Shown here: in pieces, positions 15,930 to 27,867 of the stretch | Layout: every line of letters starts with the position of its first letter | Position numbering within the stretch: the stretch's first letter is position 1 | DNA from: Cylicocyclus nassatus | Lineage: Eukaryota > Nematoda > Chromadorea > Rhabditida > Strongylidae | Reading direction: 5' to 3' | Length of the DNA: 64,000 nucleotides | Assembly: GCA_958299035.1 (NCBI GenBank) | Contig: CATQJL010000316.1 | Coordinates: 31,251,441-31,315,440 of the forward strand | The notes under the pieces: model-generated | The model's database searches: none | What the model was told of the DNA's origin: nothing | What the model saw: only the letters and a program-made list of their open reading frames with translations | Made by a program: the position numbers and the translations under genes

Positions 15930-16127
15930 CTACATCGGAGGTGGCCCCATCACAGTGCATCTTGATCGCACTAGCATGTTTTTTATGATCGATGCGCTAC
16001 GGAGCATAACCGTAAACTCCTGCTTTAGCCTTCTATGAAAACGCTCAATTAACATGGAAGTGTTCACAACGATGTTCTTCAAGGAAATCCAGTCCATTCG
16101 CCGATTCTCTGGCTCGTGGGTCACCAA
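15930..16127 (-). pseudogene. MULE-like transposase C-terminal scrap
   Basis: The minus-strand frame contains NTSMLIERFHRRLKQEF, which resembles the segment N-[ST]-x-[LV]-E-R/S-[FW]-H-x-x-L-K found downstream of the catalytic core in MULE-type transposases of nematodes. Only about 65 residues remain. The DDE catalytic residues, zinc fingers and termini are not visible, so this is a broken copy. The assignment rests on one motif. Confidence 0.4.
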
Positions 16128-16835
16128 TAACTTCGCAAAGTATAGTTTGCTGTTATAAAGCTAATTTTGCTTAGTATTGAACCATGAATTCTCGAAATTT
16201 TCTGATTTCTGCTTTCCAGAACTTAACTTATTATGTCCAGGGACAGGCGCGTTTGCTAGCTATGAAAAGTGATGACTGTTTTTAATGAAACTCTGTATGC
16301 CGAGCTTTTGAAAAAGTGATTTCTATTTGTGATTGTCAGAGTAGCAGGTAATGGTGAAGAGGACAAGTAAGTTAAAGATTCAGGGAGCACCTGCTCACAA
16401 GTCCAAAAAATCGAAGGAATCGAGAATTGTTGAGCGGAGAAAGAACAACCTAACGGCCCTGCTGGTGCAAGGCGCTCTCGATTGCATTGAGATCTCCAGC
16501 GTTCAGCACATAATCGAAATCCATTCTGAAAACAAATATTGGTGAAACAAAAGAAAATTGCAAAAACAGAAACAAAAGACGCCAAAATAACTTCGAAATC
16601 TCGGATTCGGCGGCGTTCGATTTGCCGTTCTCGTTACGGGACCGCGAAATGTGAACCCCGGGAAAACCGAGCTAAAATGGTACCCTTTTTCACACATTGT
16701 GGCCATAACCAAGACATGAATGTAGTTATTGTTGAAAAGAAGACATGCTCTAAAGAAAACGAAAAGATGTTTTTTCCATAAAGATTGTTTATATGTCAAA
16801 ACTAACCTGTTTTTTGTGCGCTTTTTCAAATTTTT

Positions 16836-17057
16836 ACCCCCGCGTTGTCTCTCTTGTACCCTGTAACGTTGTCTGGATTCTTCCGCCTATCTTCTGAGCA
16901 AAATCGTCCAAGTTGGAAAGATTTCGTTGCGAATGCACTGAAGGAGAAGAAGGTGAAGAAAAACTCACTTTTTGGTGACATTCGCAGATAGAAGAGGCAT
17001 AAGCAAAGATAAGCTCGGCGACGTTGTCTGCATCATAGAAAGGAAACAAGATCTATC
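16836..17057 (-). CDS. Possible exon, function unknown
   Basis: A minus-strand frame (contains FYDADNVAELIFAYASSICE) starts just after an acceptor-like ATTCGATAG and runs about 70 codons to a stop. Its composition is protein-like, but no family is recognised. A possible upstream exon at about 17170-17210 (ends YFHANNV before GTAAGAC) lacks a clear acceptor. It could be a gene fragment. Confidence 0.25.
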
Positions 17058-17512
17058 GAATACACAAAAAACCGAGTGAGAAGAGTTTGATTAAAAAACA
17101 AGTGGTTTTCGAAAAAACGCGATCTTCTCCAGATTTCTCGCTCAAGTCAAAATAAGGGGTCTTACGACGTTATTGGCGTGAAAGTAGAGATCAAGAGCTT
17201 TGATATGATTTATAGATTGTCATAAATGGGCTACGAACAACGAAGAAAAGGCACCAGAGCCAAATGCCCCGCGCCCCGCGTTTGCGGCACCGAGATAGAG
17301 CGCAACGCGGGCTTCAGGGCCCGTGGTAATCTACCCTACGTGGTGGCATCAAAGATGCCGGCAAGTTCGCGAACTTCGCGGCATGTTCGTGTTTCGGGCG
17401 CTGAATCTTGCTTTAGATTCCTGTATTTTGATTAGAATTTCCCTTTCGCTTAGTTTTTCGTTAGTTTATTTCGCACATGAAATTTTGATGTCGCTGATAG
17501 CCGCAAAACAGC

Positions 17513-17589
17513 GACATCGCGCAGGTCCGAACCCGTGTGTTAACCTCTAACGCCGTCGCACTAACCATTCGACCACTCACTCAATTTCT
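17513..17589 (-). other. tRNA-like (SINE-head-like) sequence
   Basis: The minus strand has a good A-box match (TGGTCGAATGG) and, about 50 bp on, a B-box-like GGTTCGGACC. The T-arm and anticodon stems do not pair properly, so this is not a functional tRNA. A decayed tRNA or the head of a tRNA-derived SINE is most likely. Confidence 0.4.
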
Positions 17590-18090
17590 TTTGTCGCTGC
17601 AGCAATTATAGAAATGCTAAGTAGTGAGCGCCTGTATGTGAGCATGATCAATGCAATGCGCGGCGATGGACGTTGAGCTGAAATACAGCTGATTGATAAG
17701 AGCGAGCGAGAGACGAAACCGTTGCAAATGAGATTTGAAGCAATTGCAAAATGAAAATGGCGTTCTTTATGTTATTGTAATATCAGTGGTCGTTTCTTGT
17801 GCATACATACATCAATTTGGAGGAGAAAAACCCACACGATGGCAAAAATGATAGTTTTTCCATAAAAAATAAGTTTTTTTGGTTCTTTTGCTGGACGTAT
17901 CTAAATTGTGTTGTATGATATTGCCGCGCAACGCGATTTCACAGACGCAAAAATGCGGCATCTGGACGTGGTAGGGGCACGTGCAGATGCCGGCAGGTTG
18001 CACTCCACCAAAGACACACTACTTCGTGCACTCTCTGACCTGCCTGCAGATTGAGGGCGAGATGGCATCACAAATTTCAATAAAAGAGAT

Positions 18091-18112
18091 GTGAACCTGC
18101 CGGCAGGTTCAC
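18091..18112. repeat. Perfect 22-bp palindrome
   Basis: GTGAACCTGC followed by its exact reverse complement through CCGG. Its core, CCTGCCGGCAGG, contains the GCCGGCAGG motif that recurs in this kilobase. The function is unknown. Confidence 0.8.
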
Positions 18113-18418
18113 ACTTCGGGCAAATAGATGGCAAACGAAGACGTTTTTTGGATTTCCTTTCAATTCCCATACTGTTTTGACAGCAAAACTAGACCGTATC
18201 ACAAAAAAAAGATGATCAGCCTGGCTTGGGGGTCTCCGGAGGAAGTCTGAGATTTTAGAGAAATCTAGTCCACATCAGGGCGAGATGAGGGCATGAAATG
18301 CCGGCAGGTAGGATGGATTACTACGGGCCTAGAGGCTCGAAGGCGGGACAGGCAGCTCTTCTTCTTCCGTTAAGGTCTTCTCTCAAGTCGTCCCCATTTC
18401 CGAGCGAGAAGACATCTT

Positions 18419-18800
18419 TATAATAAAAAAGTGCTTTTCAATTCAATTTCTGCATTTTCGTATAGGGCGTTCTTCATGAACTGAGTTTTCTTCCAATTTA
18501 TTCGCAATCCGATCTTCTTCCCTACTTCGTTTAGTTCCTCCAACATCGTCTCTGCTTCAGTGATACTGCTCGGGAAGAAAACGATGTCAGCAAGACGAAG
18601 GTTTAACAGGAATCTCCCATCAACTCGTATGCCTCTCTCCCAGTCCAGTGACTTTATCACCCACTGCAAAGCCGGGATGAACAGCTTACCCCATTCTCAG
18701 CTGGAATGGTCAAGGGGCGATGAAAGAGCTGCATCGTCGTTGCACAGTCCTTATAGCAGTCGACTAACGTCCTCACATAAGCTGGGTCCTTTCCTTGATC
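18419..18800 (-). pseudogene. RTE-like non-LTR reverse transcriptase fragment
   Basis: Translated on the minus strand, this matches the RT palm of nematode RTE-type retrotransposons. A YVRTLVDCYKDC stretch comes first. Then follow a frame break, GIRVDGRFLLNLR, the remnant of the FADD catalytic box reduced to LADI (one Asp lost), ETMLEELNEVGKKIGLRIN and KKTQFMKN. The GVRQGDTISP block is missing. At least one frameshift and the loss of a catalytic Asp make it non-functional. No endonuclease domain or 3' end is visible. Confidence 0.8.
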
Positions 18801-19101
18801 GGCAGAGTAGCGCTGACAAGGTTTCATTCTTTATCATAATTACACATTGCACTTTCTGACTTTATCCATGGAATTCCTTTTACGAACGATAGGGATCTTA
18901 GAGCAATTTTGGCTTTCTGAATGTGCATATTTGTAGCCCAATGCAACTGTTTGCTTCGGCACTTTGGCATCGTTGTATTCATCATCAAAACAACGTCTTG
19001 ATTAAGCGTTGATGAATGATTGCGGATATTTTGTGATTGAATTGACAGCCCAACATTGCATGAATATTCTTAAGGCTCCCTACTATATGCGTAGCCTCAC
19101 A
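18801..19101. other. Spacer before the Helitron
   Basis: Nothing is supported apart from possible further decayed retrotransposon sequence on the minus strand. Confidence 0.3.
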
Positions 19102-19259
19102 TCATATATAAAGCTGAATGTCTGTTTGTATGTCTGTGTGTCTGTCTGTACGTATGTTCCGAACAGAGATTTTTATCTCTAAACCGATCCGAACCAAAGT
19201 TGGCACACTACACTTCGGGGTGGCGCGGGTGTCGTAGGCTATTTTTGTCACCGATCGGC

Positions 19260-19610
19260 ATCGATTTTATCGACTTTATAAAAAGTTGAGGGGGGGGGAG
19301 GGGTAGGAGCTGGCACAGGGGGGGTACTGAGCATGCTGAATACAATATCAGTTTTCAGAAATATCCGTTACTTTTGTCGATGTTACTAATTTTTTGCAAA
19401 GTTTAAGTTGGGGGGGGGGGAACTGACACGGGGGGGGGGGTTTAGTGGGCATGCTGATTACGAAGGCAATATTAATCTTTTCAACTATCGATTACTTTTA
19501 TTGATTTTATTGATTTCATCAATTTTTTTGCAAAATTTGAGTTACGGGGCTGGGAGTTGGCACGGGGTAGGGGTATGAGCGAGTTGATTACGAATACAAT
19601 GTTAGTTTTT
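19260..19610 (+). repeat. Helitron internal tandem units
   Basis: About three copies of the 120-bp-class unit, each with a G run, GGAGTTGGCACGGG, a GCATGCTGATTACGAA-like block and TTTTATTGATTTTATTGATTT. They correspond to the units arrayed at 34910-35640. Poly-G runs of up to about 10 punctuate the copies. Confidence 0.8.
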
Positions 19611-19635
19611 GGCACTGCCAACCATGATCTCACAG

Positions 19636-19735
19636 TGACGTCACAGTTGCGAAACACTGTGACGTCAGTGCACAGTGCTTTTTTCATACTACCGTACTCT
19701 GAAGGTAGTAAAATAGTGTGACGTCACTGACGTCA
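19636..19735. promoter_or_regulatory. Cluster of four TGACGTCA (CRE) octamers
   Basis: Perfect palindromic TGACGTCA occurs at 19636-19643, 19660-19667, 19719-19726 and 19728-19735. This is the consensus CREB/ATF bZIP site. The cluster lies about 0.5 kb upstream of the Helitron's Rep coding region, where an element promoter could be. Binding is inferred from the motif only. Confidence 0.55.
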
Positions 19736-20169
19736 AGTCAACAGCATTATGATGCTGTTTCGCAAGCGGTCAGCCGCGTGCCCCCCGCTGGCGCCAAAGC
19801 GCCGGCCGCCGGATGATAACAGGAAGCGAGGAATGCGCGTGTCGAGGAAGAAGATGGAAGCACTAATGAGTGCACGCTGGTTTGAATAGAATTTTTTGTT
19901 CTGTTGGTTTTGTCTGCAGTATCGTATTGTAATTGTTTGTGGCATTTTTTGTGTAGAATTCTTGAAATGAAGTTTTGGAGGTGAGGCCTGCCTAAGCTTT
20001 GGATAACTTAAAGGTCCTTAATTTAGAGGATCTTCGAGTTGTCTGAAGTTTACGTGGGCTTCACCTCCTTTTTTGTAAGCTTTTTTATTCTGTCTGATTT
20101 GTACAATAGAGTCCCAGTAACCGTAAATCTGGCGATTTTAGATGTCTAGAAGAATAGCCGAAGCAGGGG

Positions 20170-21780
20170 CGACGCAAACGCTGAAGAGCGTGAGGCAAAT
20201 ATGTCGTAAACTCGCTTGCGGCTTGCTTCTCTGAGCGCCTCAGAATCACAGGAAAGTCGCGACATCCGACTGGAATATAATCGAGTGAGACACGCTGAAG
20301 TTAAGTTTCAAGAGACGTCAGAACAGCGCGACTCGACTCGACTACAGTCGAATGAGAATTGCTGAGTCGCGGAGAGAAGAAAGCGATGCAGCGCATTCAG
20401 TGCGGCTTGAACAAGATCGTGCTTGACATGCTCACGCCACAAAGATCCAGGTGAGTTGCTCTAAAGTTGGCGGCATTCAATTACAAGGCTCAATTAGACT
20501 ACTCGACTCATCCGAAAGTTCAGATCGGAAAATTGGATGTCGTATATGACAAGTGCCAAGCCAAGAATTTCAAAGCCGAACCTCCTTTCATGTGCTGCTC
20601 TGGAGGTAAAATGGAACTTCCACTTCTATGTGAGCCGGTGAGCCGCCTAATTCGCTTCGCTCATACATGTCCGGCACGAGTGCTGTGTTCAGGCATCTCT
20701 TGCAGAACATCAGGAAGTACAATGCGTGCTTCCAGGTGCCGTCCTTTGGCACTACAGTCATTACGATTAACGTTGAGGAAAAGAGCTTCATGCCAACGTT
20801 CAAGGTGCAAGGACAGATCTTTCATAGAGCTGGATTTCTGCATCCTTGTGGTAATAATAGCCCCAGATTTTTGCAACTATACTTCGTCTACAACGAGCAG
20901 TTGCGAGCGAATCAACGTTGTGGCATTATTAGTGACACAAGGCCGGACGTCGTGCTAGAGCTGCAAAGAATGTTGCATGAGCACAACGCCTGGTGAACGA
21001 GTTCAAGACTGTTTAGGAAACTTGCCTACAGATGAGTACAAGGTCATTATTCGTGCTGACAGGAGACCTGCTGGTCAGCATAAGCGACTCTTCAACGCTC
21101 CATCTGTAAAAAAGTGGCAGTGGTCATGGTTGGGTTGGAAGACTGCGACAGGTGACATTATCATCCAGAAACGATGCGAAACGTTGCAGCGCATTTTTGA
21201 AACCCATAGGTCGTACGATGCACTGCAGTATCCGCTCATGCTTTGGGATAGGATAGAGGGGTGACATTTCGAACTATGGCAGAAAAATAACAGCAACGGT
21301 GCCCCCATCAACAAGAAGGTATCGATTATGGTTTTTTATGCGCATCGCATGATAATAAGGTCCACGACCTTCAACTATGTCGTGAAATGTCGCCAACTAT
21401 TTCACCATTTCATCGTGGACATGTACGCCAAAATCGAAAGCGGGCGGCTTCTCTTCATTCGACGCAATCAGCGAAAGCTACGTGCAGACTATTACATCCA
21501 CGTGCGGGATGCTGTGGCCGAAGATGAAAATGTCACTGACCTTAAGCAAAACATTTATACTACCATAATCCTTCACTGGTGGCTCACGCTACATGCTCGA
21601 GTACACTCAGGACGCTATGGCTTATGTTAGAGCGTACGGGCGTCCCAATTTCTTCATCACATTGCGCGCAACTCGACGTGGAACGAAATTGCGAAAGAGC
21701 TCTTCCCTGGCGAAGCGCCTTCTGACCGCCTCGACATCACGGCGAGAGTTGTGTTCATCAAGAGTCAGTGCCAAGTCGGA
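20170..21780 (+). pseudogene. Helitron Rep (Helitron_like_N) pseudogene
   Basis: Three frames together follow the N-terminal half of Helitron Rep/helicase proteins. In order: an arginine/glutamate-rich leader (HAEVKFQETSEQRDSTRL); IGKLDVVYDKCQAKNFKAE with CCSGGKMELP; IRKYNACFQVPSFGT; PTFKVQGQIFHRAGFLHP; YKVIIRADRRPAGQHKRLFN; RIFETHRSYDALQYPLM; VDMYAKIESGRLLFIRRNQ; DAMAYVRAYGRPNFFIT; and, after a frameshift, APSDRLDITARVVF. In complete proteins the GRPxLFIT segment precedes the catalytic core. Several frameshifts and stops interrupt it, and the sequence after about 21780 becomes A-rich with no helicase. It is inactive. Confidence 0.9.
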
Positions 21781-22091
21781 AAATCCAAAAAAAACTGAAA
21801 AACATGAAATTCAAAAAAATTGGCAAAACAGAAAACTCAAAAGAATTTATAGGTGGACAACAGTGGTCAGGGAAGGTGGGTGGGACAAACAAACAAACTG
21901 AATAGATCCAATCATGCTATTCTTCCTTACTGATGAGTTTCAGGTAAGCTTAGGATCTATTCAATCAAACCGTCTAAGGATAGGAACGAAACAAACTAAG
22001 GAACTGAAGTTGTATCTTTCTAGCCAACAACACAAATTCGTTCTTTTTCTGAAGCTTGAGTGCGTGTAGCGAAGCCGGGTATTCCAGCTAG

Positions 22092-23389
22092 TTCTGACTA
22101 TGATAAAGCACTAGGAAATCTTTGTAATTACAGGGTACTGAAGGGTAAAAATACACAACCTCTTTCGCTGTAGACTAACGCTGTTGAGATTACAGTGTGC
22201 AGCGTTTCAAGATATCTGCGAGCTCTACAGAAGGCACTACTTTTGAAACCAGAGGTATCATTTGAAGGCGCAGCTGTAAATAAAAATACCGTAAATTAGT
22301 TTCTAGTGGAAGTTCTGAGAAAACGACTTCCGTAAACACCATCTAATCACTGTTTGTTCCATTTTCGACGAGAATTTAGGTAGCACTTTAGCGACGTACA
22401 GTTTTTTAGATGTATTTGATTCACTTCCTCAAGGATGTGAGTGAATCCTTCAATTTGATCCCTCTGTCTGAGAGTTTTGTATCGAAAGTACTAGAATGAA
22501 TCATCCTTGTCTTTTTAGTCACAATCTCATAGTGAGCACACCTCTTATTTTTTGTCATGGTCAAATATAAACGAGCAAGAATTTCGTTGTTTTTTTTTGC
22601 GTTATTTGTGTCTCTAGATATGTTTTAACTTGATAACGATTGATTTGTGTTATTTTATCATGAAGCTGGGCAGAGTGAATCATAATCTTTAATGAACGAT
22701 TACTTTTTAGAAATAGCGTGAAAGAGACTGTTTTATTTCATAAAAAGCAGAAAAGTGTCACTTTAACGCAAGAATGGATGGCTTAGCTCGCTTTGGCTTT
22801 GGTTTCATTATAATTTGTGGCGAAATGAAGGTCTCAAAAGTGTTTTTTTGCTTTACTATATTGACCAAAATATTATCGCAATCTTTCTCCCACGAACTAC
22901 CAAAATTGTTCCCCTAATGGCGGCGAGGGACAGAATTTCAGTAAAAAGTGCATTATTTGGACTAGTTATAAGCTAAAGGTTTTCCATAGCTCTAAAAGTG
23001 CTGTACCGAAGTTTTCCTATAACTTCATAGCTTTTTGCTAACTTTGAAGTATCTTTGAATTGTATTTGTTATATTTTTCTTTCTCAAAATTGAAGGTTCT
23101 ACAGCAAAGGCACACATTTCTGTGCTGGATGTTGATCAACAGCAAATGCTGTCACAGATTTATATTTGCAGTTTGGAATTTACATGCATAATTTACCAAG
23201 AAGCTCGACTTCAAAATAAGTAAATCTTCCATTACCAACGAATGTCGCGTGCATGCAATCCGTTATCTTCCCAAGAAAAACCTATCTTGCGTTGGCATTA
23301 ACCAAGTTTCGTCCCAGAAGTGGCTTGAATTCTCAAAGTTTTATGATTTTTTTATCGGACTAGAACTTGCAACCTATATAGACCAGATG
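22092..23389. other. Unassigned AT-rich stretch
   Basis: No exon chain, element termini or RNA gene are recognised. Confidence 0.4.
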
Positions 23390-24411
23390 AGCCCCCCCCC
23401 TGATTGCTGTCTTAATAAGACCCCCCCCCCCCCTGAACTATATACCTAAGATAGCATTACCAGAGTTGAGAAAGAGGTCAGGCACAAGTCTTTCGAAAAC
23501 CCCTCCCCCCTCCCATGAAAGCCCTCAAACGACCCCTTCTTCCTCCTCTTAATCTCTGGACCTCAAAGTGTGACATTCTGGGAGACACCATCTTTTTCTA
23601 GAGAGTTTTCAGATTTTTGAGAGCTGTACGCCCGATTTTCTGTGACTGCACTTTACAATCACACGTAATTTGACGGCTGATTTTGATCTGAATAGGCATA
23701 TTGAAAGGGCCATAATTTTCTTATGGATGGGGCGTTCGGCTCCAAAGTTTCAATGTAGCAAGAAGAAGCTATGTGCTCAATACTCATACCAGCAATGGAG
23801 CGCTTTCTGGATTCTGAAGGCAAATTAAGGGGGTGCGGCACACCCCCTTAAAAGCTGCGGCAGCCGCAGCTTTTAAGGGGGTGTGCCGCACCCCATTAAC
23901 TATATCAAAAAAAAATTTTAGCGGACAGTATTTATATGAATCGATAGCCCAAACCTTGTAGATTCCATAGGACTGTTTGGAGCCTGATTTGTCTTCTTAG
24001 CTCTAAGTAATATTTGGTGAAAGCACAGCGATCAAAAGCGAAAAATGGGAAAAACGAGATTTTGGTTGGCTTCTAATTCCACAGTTTGCAGGTTTTCTGA
24101 GGCGGGATTCGTGAGATGGACAAAGAAGGAGCAGTGCTTTGTCTTGAGTGCAAAAACGGATAGCTAATTCACTTTTGAAACAAAGTTGACCATGTGGGAA
24201 TTTGACCATTTCATTTAGGTAGCCTAGTATCTTGAATCTCCAGAATTCGCTCACACTTTGTCTACAGGGGTTAATTGGCATGCTAATTATGGATATGATA
24301 CGAATATCATGTTATCATTATTATCAGATTACCCAACTACGACCCCCTCCCCTTTTGACTCCTCAATACGACCCCCCAGGTGTGGCGTGCCGCACCCCAC
24401 GCTTGACCCTG
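23390..24411. mobile_element. hAT-like foldback element, left end lost
   Basis: The right end GCTTGACCCTG at 24411 and the right arm (23895-24300) match the complete element at 58170-59417. So does CCCCTGATTGCTGTCTTAATA near the left at 23397. The left terminal repeat CAGGGT is missing, and the left arm (23640-23825) is unrelated to the right one, so the copy is truncated or rearranged. A small hairpin marks the centre. Confidence 0.7.
23830..23894. repeat. 65-bp hairpin at the core of the hAT-like copy
   Basis: The arms GGGGTGCGGCACACCCCCTT… and its inverse pair around a single A at 23862. The centre GCTGCGGC-A-GCCGCAGC parallels CCTGCGGC-A-GCCGCAGG at 58741-58757. Confidence 0.85.
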
Positions 24412-26465
24412 GCTATAACATTGCACCAAGCAATTTTAATTCTATGAAATCGAATCTGCTTTATAACCGAAAACGTTATTGCGTGGAAACAAAACACATT
24501 TGGAAACACCTTTTTGACTTTAGTGCGGGCATTCAATCTCTTCCTCGAATTAGGATGCTCGTCGCTATGCTTCTAATGGAATTGCTTTAATCTTTCAAAT
24601 ATTGGAGCTGAAAGTCATGCGCTTTTTAGAAGCGGTTAAGCCAAAAAGAATTGCTTCCCCTTTTAATAATTTGCTTGATACGGAGCAACCCCCTAAACTT
24701 TGCAGTTTTTTACAATCTTTAGAACATTACTCTTTTAGCCGTTAGCTCAAATTAAATCGGACAAAAAAACTATGGAGAAAACAATCAATGTATGTTGTTG
24801 TGAAGTAAAATGGGCATAAAGAAAAGCCAAAAATGGATATTTTGGAAGGCCTCTCTTTTCGTGCGATCCACTAGTAATTTCAGAAAACGAGAGCGGGTCA
24901 AAGAGTTTTTATTGTGCGGGACAATGCTCTTGCAAAATGCTTTTGATTTTTTTCAAGCCTCGTTGACTCGAACTACTCATGAGGTCCTGAATTTTTCTCT
25001 AAAATTGGCAAATGAAGCCACTTATCGCTCTCCTAGATGCATATCCACTTTCGCATACGCGGTATTTCTAAATCTGGCTTTATAGCTCAGCATCTCCTAC
25101 TTTTGGAACCTGCTCAAGAATATAGTATATGCTGCCTCATACATGATCTACGTTTTCAGAAAGTTAATAATTGAGCTAATCTGAAGATTGAAAAGTTATC
25201 AGGGTTATGAAAAGAAGAAAGTTTGAAAGGAAGTGTTAGAGATTTTTTGCCAGCGTGTTACTCCAAAACATGTTTTGAAATAACATTAGCAGAAAAAAGG
25301 TCACCCTTATGCCTAAAAAGACCCTATGCGACGTGTACTTTCAGATTGACTTAAAACTTAAACAACAACGAAAACAACGTGCATGAGGGAGTGTCGCTTG
25401 TTAGCTTAGCTATATCATATTCCCTTACTTGTAACTCACTTCTATCTCATACACAGGCTTGCTCGAGGATAAAGCAAAAGCAATATTTTCGCCCACTTAG
25501 TCTCCGAGAGTCGTAAAATACCGCTTGATATTGTGCTTATTACTCGTATTTAATGACTACTTACACTGCTCAATGATCTTCGAGAGCATGATTTTAGATT
25601 CAATGTCACATTATTTTGTTTCCTTTACTGACAAATCACCTGTTTATGAGGTCGGTTTAAAAGTTAGTTCGCTACTTTTCAAAAAAAAACCATGATTTCT
25701 TTCCATCTCATTGGAATTTTTTCGAATTATTTTGCCCTAAAAGAAAGCATCCTTTTTACGGCAGTGTTTGCATTATAGTGTGAGAAGACTTAAGAGTTGG
25801 AAGCACTTGACTAATTACTCAAGATTGTTACTTTTCGAGCACGGTCACGAATTCTCGTGATTGTTGCCCTAACTTAATGTTTTGTTAATTTTGTGACAAT
25901 AAATCATCCTTCAGATTTTTGGCGCTTGTCGCCTTATGAGATCCTTATTCAATCGTTCCTAATCGTCTGAAGCAAATGCGAATGTGAGATTATTTTGTTA
26001 ACTGCATCAAATCTTTCTCATAAAAAGAGTCCTCAAGGTGCCTTCAAAGTACAATGCCGTTTGAAAGCAAATTTTACTGTGTCATAACGATGATATGATA
26101 GGAGTTTTCATATGTTTGAAGAACTGCGACACTACAAAGATTAAAAACGATGTTTTGAATACGATAGAAAAGTCTATTTGAAACTAGAGGATACCTGTGT
26201 TACGTGTTGACTTATGGTGTTTATAAGCATCAAATAATACTATAGACTTCCACTTCTTTTCAAACGCACTCAAGGTAAAGATATTAAATGCCTAGAAATA
26301 AGCCCGAAAAATTTTCTACACGTAAGCAATGTAGCTTCTATTGCGCTTCAGAAGTGCTGAAACTTCTCAAAAATCATTTCTTAAACGTTAGAAAAATCTT
26401 TTTTCTAACGCCTTTTCAACGTTGGTGTTGGGCATGATCTGAAGGCATCCTGAGAGAAGACGGTA
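24412..26465. other. Unassigned AT-rich stretch
   Basis: No supported gene. A 91-codon frame at 24810-25085 has no family and no splice context. The rest shows nothing recognisable. Confidence 0.35.
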
Positions 26466-26608
26466 GGCGGATCATCCAGAAAAAAACAGAAGGGATGGTT
26501 TGTGGCTTTAAAATAATCGATTCGTAGGATAAATACTCAAAATTCGAATTTTGGGTGCCACATAGTTTGGGTACGCGAGAGGGCGTGTTTTTTTCTGGAT
26601 GATCCGCC
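26466..26608. repeat. Perfect 23-bp inverted repeat, 97-bp spacer
   Basis: GGCGGATCATCCAGAAAAAA… at 26466-26488 is exactly inverted at 26586-26608. The close match over 23 bp suggests the terminal repeats of a small MITE. There is no clear target duplication. Confidence 0.7.
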
Positions 26609-27539
26609 TTGACAAAGTCTTGCCTAGCCGACTTTCGAAAAATGTCATGAAATAGCCGTTGGAAGGAAGGGAACATGCGCAAACAGTAAGTGTAAAAGTC
26701 TAATAGATTGTTTTGGTTGTTGTCAAGCTTGTTTAGTAAGTTTTACCAATAAAAATCGAGAAAAATTTGGAAGAAAAAAAGATGTCGAAAATTGGTTTTC
26801 GACTCTTTGAATTTTTTGTTTCAATGATAAAAATCTTTTTCAATTTCTTGCTATGTTGGAAAACGATGCATATGAGCCTGCAGAGCAGACTTAGAGCTTT
26901 CAAAAGCATACACACTTTTGTCTTAAATATAGTCAATGTTGTCAAGAAAAAACTAAAACAAAAAATGGGACATAACTTATTACACGACCTAATATGCTCA
27001 TATTTGAACCATCAAATTGTTAATTCTCGAATACTAGGGCACCTAAAAGATGGTGAAATCGTGGCAGTACTTTTAAGCGAACTATTGTAATGACATGTTT
27101 ATGAGGAACCAGAACCGTCACAAGCAAAGTTTGAAAACTTAGCGAACAATTTCTCCCTGATTTCTAGCCATTAGAAAAATGCAGAAGTGTATGTATAAAA
27201 AATCTGATGAGAGAGTATATATGTGAGCGAAGGGATATTCGCAGAACTGTTTTAAACTAATAATAAGATATGATTATTTTCGTTTTCATGAGAAGTTGGG
27301 AATTTTTATTTAGTCTTTCATTTGGGTTTTTCGAATTTAAATCTTGATGCGTATTTCGACGTTCATCTTGTAAAACTTGCTTTGATCTGTGGTTATCCCG
27401 CATAAATAGGATGTATAAAAAAACCTTGCTGGTAAAAGAGAATGTTAATAACACGATGTGTCAACGCTTAGCCAGCCTAAACACTGCGTCGTATCTCATA
27501 CAAGTACCATTTACGCTCACAATGTGTGAAAATAGTGAG
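26609..27539. other. Unassigned AT-rich stretch
   Basis: A 107-codon lysine/phenylalanine-rich frame at 26767-27090 is open, but base composition explains this. No family is recognised. Confidence 0.3.
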
Positions 27540-27775
27540 CAGAAAATAGAGGTCACTGTTGGCCGCTTGCACGGCAACATGTATTGCCGACCGATAAGAC
27601 GGAGCATTGCTGGCCGCTCGCTCGAACAACTGTATTGCATGCCGTTTGCACGGTAACATTGCCTGCCGCTAGGGCGGCGCTTCAGTTGTTTGCCGCATGC
27701 ACGGAGACTTTAAGCTTATGTCGACCGCTTGTCCGCTAGCCCTTATAAGAGGACCGCTCGCACGGCGCGAATCCC
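27540..27775 (+). repeat. Degenerate GCCGCTTGCACGG minisatellite
   Basis: About eight imperfect copies of a unit of roughly 24-33 bp beginning [GA]CCGCTTGCACGG (variants GCCGCTCGCTCG, GCCGTTTGCACGG, GCCGCATGCACGG, ACCGCTCGCACGG). Unit length varies. Confidence 0.65.
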
Positions 27776-27867
27776 TGAGATTGGGGATATAAGAAGAAAT
27801 GACTTGTGTCAGCGAAAAGTCAAATATCAAAAGGCATATGGGACAACCTTATGAATTGAATTGTTCC

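Larger units (their letters stand above)
16128..18418. other. Mostly unassigned stretch
   Basis: Small lysine-rich frames at 16351-16545 and 16539-16781 (+) are low-complexity and unconvincing. The motif GCCGGCAGGTT or a near variant recurs at about 17356, 17991, 18100 and 18300. The tRNA-like patch and the palindrome listed separately lie here. No complete gene is visible. Confidence 0.35.
19102..22091 (+). mobile_element. Helitron, about 2.99 kb, internally deleted
   Basis: It starts TCATATATAAAGCTG after an A at 19101 and ends GCCGGGTATTCCAGCTAG before a T at 22092. That is the canonical A|TC…CTAG|T Helitron insertion, with a small GC hairpin before the end. The 5' region holds a GTCTG-rich run and degenerate tandem units of the Helitron repeat (19260-19610). 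The interior encodes a decayed Rep-type protein; the SF1 helicase part is absent. It shares its 5' start with the shorter elements at 34789-35847, 55596-56204 and 57335-57828. Confidence 0.9.

Noticed and set aside
16351..16781. Two lysine-rich frames starting MVK
   Set aside because: Low-complexity composition, no splice or poly(A) support, overlapping frames on the other strand equally open.
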